Part shown: piece by piece, positions 23,076 through 33,499 of the stretch
Numbering within the stretch: position 1 is the stretch's first letter
Layout of the letters: the number at the start of each line of letters is the position of its first letter
Assembly: GCA_958295665.1 (NCBI GenBank)
Contig: OY282560.1
Location: forward strand, 264,230,641 to 264,294,640
Direction: 5' to 3'
DNA: 64,000 nucleotides
Source: Tipula vernalis
Taxonomy: Eukaryota; Arthropoda; Insecta; Diptera; Tipulidae
The notes under the pieces: generated by a model
Database searches by the model: none
The model's input: only the letters and a program-made list of their open reading frames with translations
What the model was told of the DNA's origin: nothing
Program-made: the position numbers and the translations under genes

Positions 23076-24250
23076 TTTGAAAGTGGCTTGCATGACGCAT
23101 TCACCACTAATTCCTCTGCCAAGCACAAGGCAAAATAGCAGAACAGAGGCCATTTCACATGAAGACTTTTTATTTAAATGAGGGGCACCAATTTCTAGCT
23201 CGATCCTGATTCCTGCTGCAGTGAAATCTTGTGGTTGATAAATTGTTAGCCCTCAAATAACGAACGCTAACAAGCTCAACGGAACGGAACGTCTAATTAC
23301 TGAAGACTATGGCGTATTTTGATTTTCCATTTTTCAGGCTGACAAAGTACCAACTACCAAACAACGATATGGGTTTGACTTTTCGTAAATATTATGTTCC
23401 TTAAAATTTAACTAAAGTCAATTTACTGAAGTAAAATTAATAGAAAATTACATTGTTCAAAGCTACCCTTCAGTTTCCTTTTATTCATGAATAGTAAACC
23501 AAAAATTCAAGAATACTATTCAGTAACAAAGTAATAGTGAGAGAACAATAAAGAAAATGAAAGAATCAATCTATTGAATAGATAGAAATATATTTTGTCC
23601 TGTTTTATTCGCTGAATAGAATAGTTAGTGAATAATTTACTTCGGTTCAAAAGGACAAAAGTTATTGAAATCCTGTCAAAAATGACGAAATATTTTCCAA
23701 AACCACTTTTCTGGACGTTTTGAAAGTCCCTGAGTTCAAAAAAGTCAAAAATATGCCCACCTCTCTCGATGTCTGTCTGAACCCATAATATCTCAAGAAC
23801 GGCTGGTCCGTTATTTTCGCCAATCTGTTTGTTTGGTCAACGGAGAGAATTTAATTTTCTTTTGAAGCTGTACTTCGAGAGGATCGGGTACCCATCATAC
23901 GAATTGACCCAAAATTATGTGATGATATTATCCATATTTTATATATGCTGGTTTAACGATTGAGTTGGGTGTTGATTTAAGGACTGGGTTGCAGGTCGAG
24001 TTAAACTTGAGTTTTTTGAGATGTGTTCGTTTACGAATTTAGTTTTTGGAGCTGCGTTGGTTTGAGGATTGAGTAGGGGCGTGGAGTTTGTGGTTAAATT
24101 GAGGGTTGAGAGTGATGCGTTGGAATTGCGTTGATTAATTATTATTAAATCGAAAATATAATCTTTTATTAGGCGCCATTTCCATTTTCAAGTCGAACTG
24201 TCATTTAGCTCGCATTTTACAAAAAACAAAATTGACGTATTCTGAGATGA
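23076..24250. other. Unassigned region with a degenerate GT-rich repeat tract
   Basis: Between about 23950 and 24130, phrases such as GGTTTGAGGATTGAG recur imperfectly every 20-30 bp, resembling a decayed minisatellite. No gene is supported. Confidence 0.45.
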
Positions 24251-24711
24251 TCCAATGAACCAATTTCATTCGTGGTGCTGTTGATTATCTTTATTTGAAA
24301 GGCGTGTCAGCAACCGATTTCAAAAAGGATATAAATCTAAGTTTGGGTGGATCTACACCATCCTAAGAAACTTTCCATTTTTGGGTCAGTGAATTTACAG
24401 GTGATCGCACAAGTGCTTTTTATTAAGAACCCAAATGAGGTGATAATACCAGATTGAACAAATCTATGATAACTACTGTATTGAGTGATCGTAAAGTGAA
24501 GTTGAGTAGATTGCTGACATATTTTTCAAAAAAACGTATTGAAAATATCTTGTTTGGACATTTGCATATGAAAAAATTTAAAGTGAGATGGGTGCCGCGT
24601 TCGCCAACTATTGATCAAAAAGGCGAATGAGTAACCAACCCTATGAGTATACCTTCCCAGCAATGTTTGGAAAAAAAAAATTTGGCAAATCATTGGATGA
24701 AGTGTACTGAG

Positions 24712-25398
24712 TAAAGGCTTTGCCACAGCTATTTTTCATGCGATGCGATTTGTTTTTTCTTTTCAAATTCTACTGCAATTAGAATAGATTTGATACTAAA
24801 AATATGAAAAAAAACTATCAAATACCATTATAATCTTTAAATCCTAACCATTTGTCTTTTGAAATATAATAATTTTTATTCATATATTGCCCCGTATTCT
24901 GGTACCATAAAATCTATGTTATGTTATTTTATTTCCCCGTTTCCTATATGAATTTGTATTGAAAAAACAAAAATAATATAACATAACATAAAATTTTGGA
25001 AGGCAGAATCGGGCCTATTGTATAATTCATTTTATATTTTATCGTGTGAAGTTTGAAATTTCGCAATTGGAGAAAAAACTTTTTTCACGTTTGGAAACTT
25101 TCCACATACATAAGAATTTTTTTAACGCATGTTTTAACCTCACTTTTTTGACATTAAAGAGAAGACATGGAACTGTACAATACAAAATTTACGAAAAAAT
25201 TGCAATAATTAATTATTTTGATGTGTGTGCAATACACAATTATTAAATAATAATTTCACCTCATAATTATTAAATAATAATTTCAACCAATGAATATGAC
25301 AGTTGTTACGAAAAAAAATTGCTTCGCTGTTAAGTGTGGCATCCAGTGCGAAATTTGACGCGAGTCACATCGCACGAAAATAGTTATGGCAAAGCCTT
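24712..25398. mobile_element. MITE with AGGCTTTG ends, copy 2, itself interrupted
   Basis: The ends AGGCTTTGCCACAGC (24715) and GTTATGGCAAAGCCT (ending about 25395) match the element at 3373-3925 in inverted orientation. TAA or TTA lies at the borders. A smaller MITE at 24889-25015 is inserted within it. The corresponding uninserted sequence is visible in copy 1 near 3745-3775. Confidence 0.8.
24885..25018. mobile_element. About 127-bp MITE with GCCCCGTATTCTGG ends, nested in another MITE
   Basis: The left end GCCCCGTATTCTGG pairs with the right end GGCAGAATCGGGCC. Internal inverted ATGTTATGTTATTTTATT and TATAACATAACATAAAA form a second stem. TAT or TATT is duplicated at the borders. Comparison with 3373-3925 shows the host MITE without this insert. 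Confidence 0.75.
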
Positions 25399-25440
25399 TA
25401 AAAGGAGATAACATTGAAGATTAAATAAAAACGTTGCCAA

Positions 25441-25560
25441 AAAAGTTGCGTTTTGTTATCAATATAGATTAGGGTGGCTGTCATTAGGACCGGTATAGAG
25501 ACAAAATGGTCGGTAGCCATACCACATACAAATTTTTTCAACTCTACTTATTGAACCATC
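25441..25560. other. Spacer between mariner relic and I-like relic
   Basis: This short stretch probably holds the 3-prime untranslated parts of one or both neighbours. Ends are not identifiable. Confidence 0.35.
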
Positions 25561-27020
25561 AAGAGCTTACAACAAAGCGTTGAACACACCTGACATCCTT
25601 CCCATTGAGATCCGCCAGGTCGCTGAAGAGAGGAGCTCAGTGTCCTGTAACAACCCCCATTACCATACTAATATGGCGACACTGAAGTGTTAACGGCTGT
25701 CCAGTTCTTGCCAGATCTAGTTTTGGTAAAATCTGCCTAGTTATAACACACGAGGTACCATTGGACCACCTATAGTTCGCTGCTCTCCTAGCTTCTTCCT
25801 AAAGCAAGAGTTTGCATGTAGCGAGCGGAATTTCAACATTTACCTTACTTGGTAATGTGGGGGCGATTTGTATCCTGCCGAGCGAGTTCATCTGCTTTTT
25901 CATTCCCCGCAATATTGAAGTGCCCTGGCACCTACGTTAAGTGTATGTTAAACTGATCTGCCATCTCGTTAAAAGAAGAAAAACCGCTCTAGGCTACCTT
26001 CGATGTAAGAAAATAACCTCGTAGCGTTTTAAAAGCGGCCTGACTTTCCGTAAAAATGCGAATATCTCTTACAGATACTACATGATACCTCAACCAATCA
26101 ACAGCCTCCATTATCGCAATTAATTCAGCCTGAAAAACGCTGCAATAGTTGGGGAATCGAAATGAGAAGTTCATATTTAGTTTCTCACAGAAAACAACAC
26201 AACCTACCCTACCATCCATTTTTGAACCATTCGTGAAGATGCTCAAGACCAGGGTTCAACATCTCTTCACTCAGCCATTCCTCTCTGGAGCCAGTACGAA
26301 ACCTTTCCTCAGTCGCTGCCATTTGAGTGCCCAGAATATCTGTTGGTATGAGAAGAAAAATAACCTCCAATACCTGAGTGGGTGGGTGGTATCCTGAGTG
26401 CACCACTAATACAAAAGATACAAGTTCTCTGAATTTTCATCAGCAACTTTTGATTAGCGTTACTGTTTAAGGCTCGCCATAAAATAAAAATCCCATATAA
26501 ATGTATGGGCCTTATTACTGAGGTATAGAACCAGTATACAATGTGGGATTCAAAACCCCATCGTTTTCTAATAGCGTTTTCACAGGAGTATAGCGCTATA
26601 GTAGTTCTCTTTACCCTTTTTTAAATATTAGGCTTCCAGCTAAGTTTGCTGTTCAAAGCAACAGTCAGCTATTTCGCTTTATCAGTAAAGGTCAAGTTAA
26701 TGCCATTTAAAGTACGAGAATCAATCTGAGGAAGTTTGTATTTCCTAGATAAGAGGGCTGCCTCAGTTTTACGTGATTTACGTCCCTCCAGGTCCAGTAA
26801 CAGGTCATTTATGATCAAGTTCCAAAGAAGGTGGGATAAGTCTCCATCTTGCGGTGTGCCCACGCCTACAAATCTGCTAATAGAGGACCCACCAAGCTTA
26901 GCCTTCACGATTCTGAATCTTAGCATTTGATCTAACCAGCCAACGAGCGATTCATCTACACCCAGACTCGACAAAGCCCGAGTTATTGCTACCGATTTAA
27001 CGTTGTTAAAGGCACTTTCT
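25560..27020 (-). pseudogene. I-like non-LTR retrotransposon relic (reverse transcriptase and RNase H)
   Basis: The minus strand encodes reverse transcriptase remnants (SSLGVDESLVGWLDQML, then VGVGTPQDGDLSHLLWNL at about 26840-26900). The segment containing the catalytic YADD is deleted. LSWKPNI-like sequence follows. An RNase H domain lies at 25989-26246 (IFTNGSKMDGRVGCVVF, FQAELIAIMEAVDWL, FTESQAAFKTL). Two of its usual Asp residues are changed (TNGS for TDGS, ESQ for DSQ). Frameshifts and stops are frequent. The RNase H places it in the I group of non-LTR elements. Confidence 0.8.
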
Positions 27021-27203
27021 GTAGTAGTACTTTAGTATTATAATTTAATAAAATTAATACTAAGGCAGCCCAGTTTCACTATTCTGCAACCTGATTTTTT
27101 CTTAATTAAATTCAAGGCAGATTTTCTTTCCGTTTTGATGTGGGCTTAACGCTTTAGTAAGAACAAAATCATAGCTGTTTGATATCTTAAATAGCTTATA
27201 CAA

Positions 27204-27361
27204 CCCTAGATACACTGTGATTTAATAAAACCGATTTAGAGAATTTTTCGAGATTAGTCGCAGTTTGTTAACCTCGATTTTAGCTAGTCCCTTTGGTTTT
27301 GCATAGAATACTTAAACTAGTTTAGCTAAATCGGATTTATTAAACCACAGTCTGTCTAGGG
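27204..27361. mobile_element. About 158-bp MITE with CCCTAGA ends
   Basis: CCCTAGATACACTGTG at 27204 pairs with CACAGTCTGTCTAGGG ending at 27361. Inner blocks TTTAATAAAACCGATTTAG and CTAAATCGGATTTATTAAA are inverted copies. TSD not resolved. Confidence 0.7.
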
Positions 27362-27712
27362 TATTAGTGATCCGGATCAGATCATATAGTTTACATTGAA
27401 AGCAACAACGAATATTGAAAACATTTTTGTTTTTGGATCAAAATTTTGATCCGAGTAGCTCTTTGATTTCTTTGTCGTTTCATGAAACCAGACGTCAAGA
27501 AATGTAGCTGTTGTTTCAAAATAAGAAGTAGCTACTTATGTCGAATTCGATTGTAGAAATTTTTTCACTCGAAGGGTAAAAATAGTGCTCTATTGGCTGT
27601 CAAACCGTCCCATTGAAAAATAAAATGCGTTGAGGGTAAACATTTTTTGTACTAGTTTTGCACTAGTGCAATTTTTGCTACTCTAGCTTTTTTGGTCAAG
27701 TAACCCTTCTTT
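27362..27712. other. Unassigned spacer
   Basis: No element end or coding sequence could be supported. Confidence 0.4.
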
Positions 27713-27925
27713 TTACACACACCGACGAATATGACATTCTGATTTGTCGTGATGACATTTTGATTTTAGGCGGCTAATATTCATGATATTTTGTGATTTG
27801 AATGGTGTCATTTTGAATTTGGCCGTTAAAATATTCCAACACCGCCAAGCGCCACTCATTATAACACATCGCTCGACATCAAACACCAAATTATAATCTT
27901 CTAAATTTACATTTAGTTTCTCCAT
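27713..27925 (-). CDS. Hypothetical 70-residue protein
   Basis: The frame opens at ATG in a good insect context (AAATAAATGG) and reads MEKLNVNLEDYNLVFDVERC before MSGAWRCW. The composition is less biased than neighbouring chance frames, with five Cys and a basic C terminus. No domain is recognised and no promoter or polyA signal is evident. It could be a chance frame, an exon or a transposon remnant. Confidence 0.2.
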   Translation of the reverse strand: MEKLNVNLEDYNLVFDVERCVIMSGAWRCWNILTAKFKMTPFKSQNIMNISRLKSKCHHDKSECHIRRCV

Positions 27926-28183
27926 TTATTTTTATTATTATTAATATTTTTCGACCAAGCACACACACAATTAAACACTAGTGCAATCAATTATTTTCAT
28001 TCGATTGACGTTAAAAACTAGGGTACTCTATTTAGTGTACTCGAATGAGGGGAAAAATCAATCGAAATCGACATTAAACAATATAAGTGCATTTCCAATT
28101 CAAAATTTTAAATTTTTTTTGGCATTTTATAACATCAGTGCGATTTCATTCGACAGTCACACTACGAGTAGATAGCGGATTAA

Positions 28184-28405
28184 CTAAGAATCGCAAGCTG
28201 TTGTATTATTTGAATGTTTACAGCCGTTTTTTTCCTTGGCTTTGTCTAAATTTTGTGATAATTTAGAGCACAATTTATTATAAACAAATTCCACACATGT
28301 CACACAAACAACATACAAAATTGTTAACAAACCCATTTTTAACAAATTTTTAAAAAATAAACCGCCCGAATCGTTATAAGTTGGTAAAAGGCTAATCAAT
28401 TGCAA
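28184..28405 (-). CDS. Hypothetical 73-residue single-pass membrane protein
   Basis: The minus-strand frame has one hydrophobic segment at about residues 25-43 (MGLLTILYVVCVTCVEFVY). It is followed by a charged, Lys-rich C-terminal tail (SQNLDKAKEKNGC). Base use looks more coding-like than in the surrounding frames. I do not recognise it, and it may be chance. It lies upstream, in the same orientation, of the frame at 27713-27925. Confidence 0.25.
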   Translation of the reverse strand: MQLISLLPTYNDSGGLFFKNLLKMGLLTILYVVCVTCVEFVYNKLCSKLSQNLDKAKEKNGCKHSNNTTACDS

Positions 28406-28908
28406 CTTTGTTCAATAAAATAAATCTTCTAATTTTTTATTTATTTACGTAAAAAATATTATTTATATCCTTATTAAATTTACTTCTAACATAAATTTAA
28501 TTTAAATTTTTTTTATAAATATTTTAGTTTGTAAGATATGAAATGAAAAAAAAAAAATATTTATGGATTTCATTTTGGTAATAAATCATCGTCTAGCCAA
28601 TTTTCAATATTCAATTTTAAATTTTTCATTTTTTCTTTTTCCTTAACTTTTTTTTATATGCTGAAATCGACAGTAGAAAAAAAAACATTTTATTTATTTG
28701 TATTTGACTGATTGTGTTTTCTCTGCTACATAGATATTGAATTGACTGTAGGATATACATATTTAATTTAGTGAAAGATATGAATCGTAAAGTTTGTGTG
28801 CAATAAAAATTATTATTCGAATCTGTTTTGCGATACCGTTGAAAGGATGCTGCAATGTTATGCCCTTGAACGGTATGTCTACGCTAATGATTTGCTAGAC
28901 AATGGGCG
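28406..28908. other. AT-rich unassigned region
   Basis: Low-complexity AT-rich sequence with no supported feature. Confidence 0.45.
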
Positions 28909-29072
28909 GTTTTAGGTCTCGCAACATGTTGGTTTTAAAAATTTACTGATAGAAAAAATGACATTTGATTTATCACATTGCTATGAAATTTTTGATAAAT
29001 CAGTTGCGTTCAGAAAACAATATGTTTATATTACTCAACATGTTGCCAGCTGTCGGACGACCTAAAAGCGCT
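28909..29072. repeat. Probable small MITE with TTTTAGGTC ends
   Basis: GCGGTTTTAGGTC at 28909 is inverted as GACCTAAAAGCGC near 29060. CAACATGTTG occurs inside both ends. About 160 bp, non-coding. TSD not seen. Confidence 0.4.
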
Positions 29073-29366
29073 CAATGCCAATTAACCTTAAACCTCTTAA
29101 CAAGATACTGATAATCTCTAATCTTTTAATTATCGTGTATTTCTACAAAACAGTTTTATTTAAACACGCCAATTTTTTTAATCTCAGTTTACCGGTAACT
29201 TTACGAGAAAAAGAGTAAAACAATGCTTTTAAAAATAATCCCGTTATATTTTTGCATTTGTTTTTTGTACATAAAATGCTAATTTTTGGCTATAATATCA
29301 AGCGACCTTGTTCTTCGAATGAATCGGCCAAATGTCACCAGCCAAGTCCAAATCTGCAAAAAGAGT

Positions 29367-29582
29367 GTGTGCAATAGAGCCCTGCGCGGATACATTTTTT
29401 AGTATCCGCATCCGCTGAAAAAAAAAAAAAAAATTTATCCGCATCCGCACTCGCAGAATACATGTATCATATATCCGCATCCGCACAATTTCTTTGGGGA
29501 TATATCTGCTTTTAATCGCGGTTAGCGGATAAATGCAGATATCCGCAGATAATACTATCCGACGCAGGGCTCTAGTGTGCAA
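29367..29582. mobile_element. 200-bp hAT MITE with 8-bp TSD
   Basis: The sequence GTGTGCAA is duplicated exactly at 29367-29374 and 29575-29582. The body (29375-29574) starts TAGAGCCCTGCG and ends CGCAGGGCTCTA. The motif TATCCGCATCCGC repeats near the left end (about 29411, 29437, 29472) and its complement near the right, as expected for hAT subterminal sites. The open frame 29298-29582 crosses it by chance. Confidence 0.9.
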
Positions 29583-30690
29583 TGAACATTCTACATCAAT
29601 TCGTAAATATTTTACATGCAGCGGTAATAGTGTTATGACACTGGTTAATTTTTCGCGTTGTTCAAGTGATTAAAAAGAAAAGTAGGGCAGGCCGAACAAA
29701 TAAGTATTATTCTAAATGAACCTCAAAAAATTTTTTTACTCCCATTGTTTTATGACATATAAATGGATTGATTACTTAAAAAAAATGCAAATATTTCTTT
29801 TCATTAAGATGTTGCGTTATAAAATATGTTAAGAGGTTTACGGTTAAATAAAAATATCAATACACAAAAAAATAGAAACGCCAGCAAAGGTTTCTTAGAA
29901 GTATCAGAATGAGGATTATTACGATTGAAATATTTTTTGGTGACTTCTGATAAGATTATCTCCGAATACTTCTCGATCTTGACATGATCGTCTAAACTGT
30001 TTTCACTTCGATTTAATATGTAATATGACTTCAAGTTTTTAAAATGAAGGTTCAGAGTTTGTAATGCTATAGGTATTCCCTTTTATTTTGTATTTGAATT
30101 ATGTTTTATATTGGAAGTAACATTGACATGTAAGAAAAAATCGGTCCGGTACCAGACAATTTCCCAAGAAGTGATTACTGTTTTCGAGGCAGTCCTCGCA
30201 TGAGTAGTCTCATGTCCCCTTGTGAATTTTAAAATAACAGTTAAAAATAAAGCAAATTTAGTGCCCATTCTAAATAAGGGCCACTAATAAAGTCCAATAA
30301 AATTAGCCCTAAAAGTCAGATGAAAAGGAAAAGAAAATTTCAACGGCTGAATGTATCTTAGAAATACAATGCGTTTATAGCCACACAATATGTTGAAAAT
30401 AGTTGGCGGCGGATCTAAAAGCCGAAAGCGGACAATTAGTTACTAATGTGGAAATCCTATCAAATGATATACTATATGCCTCACTGTAACGATAGTTAAT
30501 TTTACTTTGGAGAATGGATTTCACAGCAAGACCGTGAAGTTGTGGAGTTAGCTCAGCTTAACACAGCCCACAAATTTTAATAATCGAATACTTTAATTTA
30601 ACCACGATCTACCGCACGAAAAGGATAGAAGCACATCTTTTTGAAATCCATGCACTTGATAATTGTTACTATGCTAATAGTATTGTAAAT
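29583..30690. other. Unassigned AT-rich region
   Basis: Short open frames here have no recognisable domains. Nothing else is supported. Confidence 0.45.
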
Positions 30691-30783
30691 AGTGATGTGC
30701 TAAATCGATCTTTTTTGTTCTGTTTTGTTTATTTTCTCATATGATTTTTAACAAAAAAAGATAAAGGATTTGGCCCATCACTA
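30690..30783. mobile_element. 90-bp MITE with GTGATGGGCTAAATCGATC ends, copy 1, TSD TA
   Basis: The body (30692-30781) starts GTGATGTGCTAAATCGATC and ends GGCCCATCAC, flanked by TA. An almost identical copy lies at 58017-58102. At this size it is little more than two terminal repeats. Confidence 0.8.
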
Positions 30784-31749
30784 ATTGTAAATAAATAAGT
30801 ACGCCCAACATTTGTTTGCTTCGAAATTCGAAGTAACCTTTGCATCGAAAAGGTTTTCGGTACTATTTACATTAAAATGATAAATAAAGCGGTTCACGTC
30901 AAATTTTTTCGATGCTGTCTACGATAAAACATTATGTATGGAAAAATTTCTTTTACAGTGGCCCTATTCTGGTAATTCCCGGGGAACGGGGATTTTTTTT
31001 TTACAGTAGTTATTCCCCAGATACATTTTTCGATCTTTTTATTCTTCATTTTCCAAAAGTGTATTCTGTCAATTGGGAAATAAATATGCAGGTGAAATAA
31101 ATTTAGTTATATGTGTTTGCCATCGAATCACATTAAAATGAGTAAATATCTGCGAATAATCCTGATGATGATAACTGATAATGACCCAAAATTAATTAGT
31201 CGGTTTGTACGAAGATGAATTCAATAAACTATACCGAATGCCACAAGAACGGTATTAATTAAAAAAAAAAATCGAAGAGCTATACATACAAGTCACTTCT
31301 TAAACTGAAGCCTTTATAAATACTGGTCGCTATGAAGTGTATAGACACTAAATACAAGAAACATAACTATTGGGAACATTTCAAAAGAAACTTGGATCTT
31401 GGCGTGGTGCTACTTTTCACCATCTAGGGAATTCAATTGGGTTCCTACTCTTTTCCATTATTTATTATTCTTACTCGAGACGTCGGCGGAATAATTTTAA
31501 ATAAAATAGAAATGTTTAAGGAAATGTAAATACATATATGTATATGAAAATAATGCCAATAAAAATTCATGGTTAAACTTAGGCCCTTTCCGAAAGCTAA
31601 ACTTATTTCATACTTATTGACTTATTTGCCGCCTTCTTAAATAAGTAAATAAAATCCGAATTGATTTCACATACTTATTTTAAATTTTGACAGCAATGCA
31701 TTTAATTTTTAGTTATTAAATAATTTTTAATTAAATTTTTTTAAAAACT

Positions 31750-33022
31750 TACGAGGGCGGATTGAAAATGAAGCTACCTAACGCTAGATGGCAGCACAAA
31801 CACAAAAATTTTCTGTTTTTTAGAAATTGCGATCTGTCAAACGTCAGCTGTTAAAATTTCACCCAAATTCATCGATTAGTTTATTTGTTGTAGTCGTTTG
31901 AAGTAAGCATCTTTTGTGTTTCTTGAAAAATGGAAAAAATCGAATTTCGTGCAGTGATTAAACACTATTATTTGAAAGGGAAAACGGCGAAAGAGACAAA
32001 AGAAAAGCTCGATAAACATTACGGTGAGTCTGCTCCGTCAGATTACATGGTAAAATATTGGATTGCTGAATTTAAACGCGGCCGAAGAAGCACTGCAACA
32101 ATACCATCAACAGGAAGGCCAAAAGAGGTGGTTACTGAAGAAAATATCAAGAAAATCCTCGATACCGTTATGAATGATCGCCGAGTCAAGTTGCGTGAGA
32201 TTGTTGAAATGGTAAACATATCATATGAACGTGTGTTCAACATTTTGCATGAACATTTGCATATGAAAAAGCTATCGGCAAGATGGGTGCCGCGTTTGCT
32301 CAATGTCGAACAAAAACGAGTTCGACAGACCACTTCACAGCGGTGTTTGGACATGATAAAGCGTAATCCTGTTGATTTTTGGCGTCGATTAATTACTGTT
32401 GATGAAACGTGGGTCCACCATTACACACCTGAAACCAAAGCTGGTGGAAGTGCTCCGAAGAAGGCAAAGGCAGTGAAATCGGCTGGCAAGGTTATGGCCA
32501 CTATATTTTGGGATGCACACGGAATATTGCTCATCGATTATCTTGAAAAAGGATCCACAATCATAGGAAAGTATTATCGTGCATTATTGGATCAATTGGT
32601 TTATGCAATCAAGGAAAAACGACCACATTTAAAGAAGAAAAAAGTGCTCTTTCTTCAAGACAACGCACCGGTTCACACAGCATTAGATACGATGCTAAAA
32701 TTACGTGAAATACACTTCGAATTGGTTGATCATCCACCTTATAGTCCAGATTTAGCTCCTAGTGACTTTTTCCTGTTTCCAAACTTGAAAAAATGGCTCG
32801 CAGGACAAAGATTCATCTCAAACGAAGAAGTGATTATCGAAACTAACGCGTATTTTGAGGGGTTCCCGAAATCGTATTATTCAGATGGTATAAAAAAGTT
32901 GGAATATCGTCTTACTAAGTGTGTCGAATTAAATGGAGGCTAGGGTGAGAAATAAATGGTTTTTGGCAAAAAAAAATTTTGTTTTCCTACTTAGGTAGCT
33001 TCATTTTCAATCCGCCCTCGTA
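31750..33022 (+). mobile_element. Near-intact mariner transposon, 30-bp perfect TIRs, TSD TA
   Basis: The 1,269-bp element (31752-33020) has exact 30-bp inverted repeats starting CGAGGGCGGATTGAAAATGA, flanked by TA. It contains one long transposase frame. Its insertion point lies within the Tourist-like MITE, making it the youngest layer of the nest. Perfect TIRs indicate recent insertion. Confidence 0.95.
31930..32943 (+). CDS. mariner transposase (irritans-like), 337 residues
   Basis: This is a cut-and-paste transposase acting on the flanking 30-bp TIRs in the nucleus. An N-terminal helix-turn-helix pair (residues 1-115) is followed by the WVPRLL linker (119-124). The DDD catalytic core is D158 (TVDETW), D244 (LQDNAP) and D279 (LAPSDFF), with 34 residues between the last two, the mariner DD34D signature. 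YSPDLAP (271-277) is intact. Two oddities suggest it may be weakened. The region after HHYTPETK (163-170) looks about 8-10 residues shorter than usual. The frame ends LNGG, with a TAG where the family normally continues a few residues; in-phase GEK and a stop follow. The start at 31930 matches the family's MEK opening. Confidence 0.95.
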   Translation: MEKIEFRAVIKHYYLKGKTAKETKEKLDKHYGESAPSDYMVKYWIAEFKRGRRSTATIPSTGRPKEVVTEENIKKILDTVMNDRRVKLREIVEMVNISYERVFNILHEHLHMKKLSARWVPRLLNVEQKRVRQTTSQRCLDMIKRNPVDFWRRLITVDETWVHHYTPETKAGGSAPKKAKAVKSAGKVMATIFWDAHGILLIDYLEKGSTIIGKYYRALLDQLVYAIKEKRPHLKKKKVLFLQDNAPVHTALDTMLKLREIHFELVDHPPYSPDLAPSDFFLFPNLKKWLAGQRFISNEEVIIETNAYFEGFPKSYYSDGIKKLEYRLTKCVELNGG

Positions 33023-33499
33023 GTTGCTGCATAACACCACAAAATACATAGAAATTACCAGAATTTTTGTTTTTATGATTTTTTTTGTAAGAAACGGATA
33101 GAAATATACTTATTTTAAGTCATCTCGCCAACATACTTACTATATATACCTTTCGGAAAGGGCCTTAAAATAATAGTTATTATTTATTAATTACTAAGCT
33201 ACCTTTAAAATCATGATGTATTTTAACCCTTACAAACAATATTAATATTATTAATTACTAATATCAACTATAGATAGACAAACATTTTGGTTAAAAACCA
33301 TATTCCCCAGCAATTCTTTCATAAATTAGGTATGGAAGAACAAACGTAAAACCTGCTATAATTGGGAATATAATTTTTTCCCAATAAAATATTTTTCCCA
33401 AACACCTGAATTCGCCACAGGTGTTACTAATATTTTTATTATAATTATTATTAATTATGAACGTTGAGAATCTACTAGTACCTACGTATTTGTATTACA

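Larger units (their letters stand above)
24257..25440 (+). pseudogene. Internally deleted mariner transposase relic
   Basis: 24257-24370 translates to a helix-turn-helix start like that of the mariner at 31930 (FIRGAVDYLYLKG against the active-type FRAVIKHYYLKG). 24475-24690 continues through HLHMKKF and RWVPRSP with frameshifts and stops. The catalytic region is missing. Just after the MITE at 24715-25398, LKGDNIED followed by a stop matches a mariner C terminus, so the deletion probably preceded the MITE insertion. It belongs to a different, older lineage than 31930-32943. Confidence 0.75.
31579..33167. mobile_element. Tourist-like MITE, copy 2, split by mariner; TSD TTA
   Basis: TTA flanks 31582-33164, with ends GGCCCTTTCCGAAAG and CTTTCGGAAAGGGCC. 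The parts outside the mariner (31582-31749 and 33023-33164) align with 2995-3331, including ATTTGCCGCC, TTGATTTCACATACT and GCCAACATACTTA. Removing the mariner leaves an element of about 310 bp, close to the 337-bp copy. Confidence 0.85.
30956..33420. mobile_element. Outermost MITE of a three-layer nest (TGGCCCTATTCTGG family, copy 2), TSD CAG
   Basis: CAG is present at 30956-30958 and 33418-33420. The left end TGGCCCTATTCTGGTAATTC matches the element at 4316, including the internal CCAAAAGTGTATTCTG. The right end (complement TGGCGAATTCAGG, then TTTGGGAAAAATATT) is more diverged. The element's own sequence is about 30959-31580 plus 33168-33417. The middle is a TTA-flanked MITE that itself holds a mariner. 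Confidence 0.7.

Noticed and set aside
29298..29582. 94-codon minus-strand frame
   Set aside because: It crosses a 200-bp hAT MITE from end to end.
32043..32354. 103-codon minus-strand frame
   Set aside because: Shadow of the mariner transposase.
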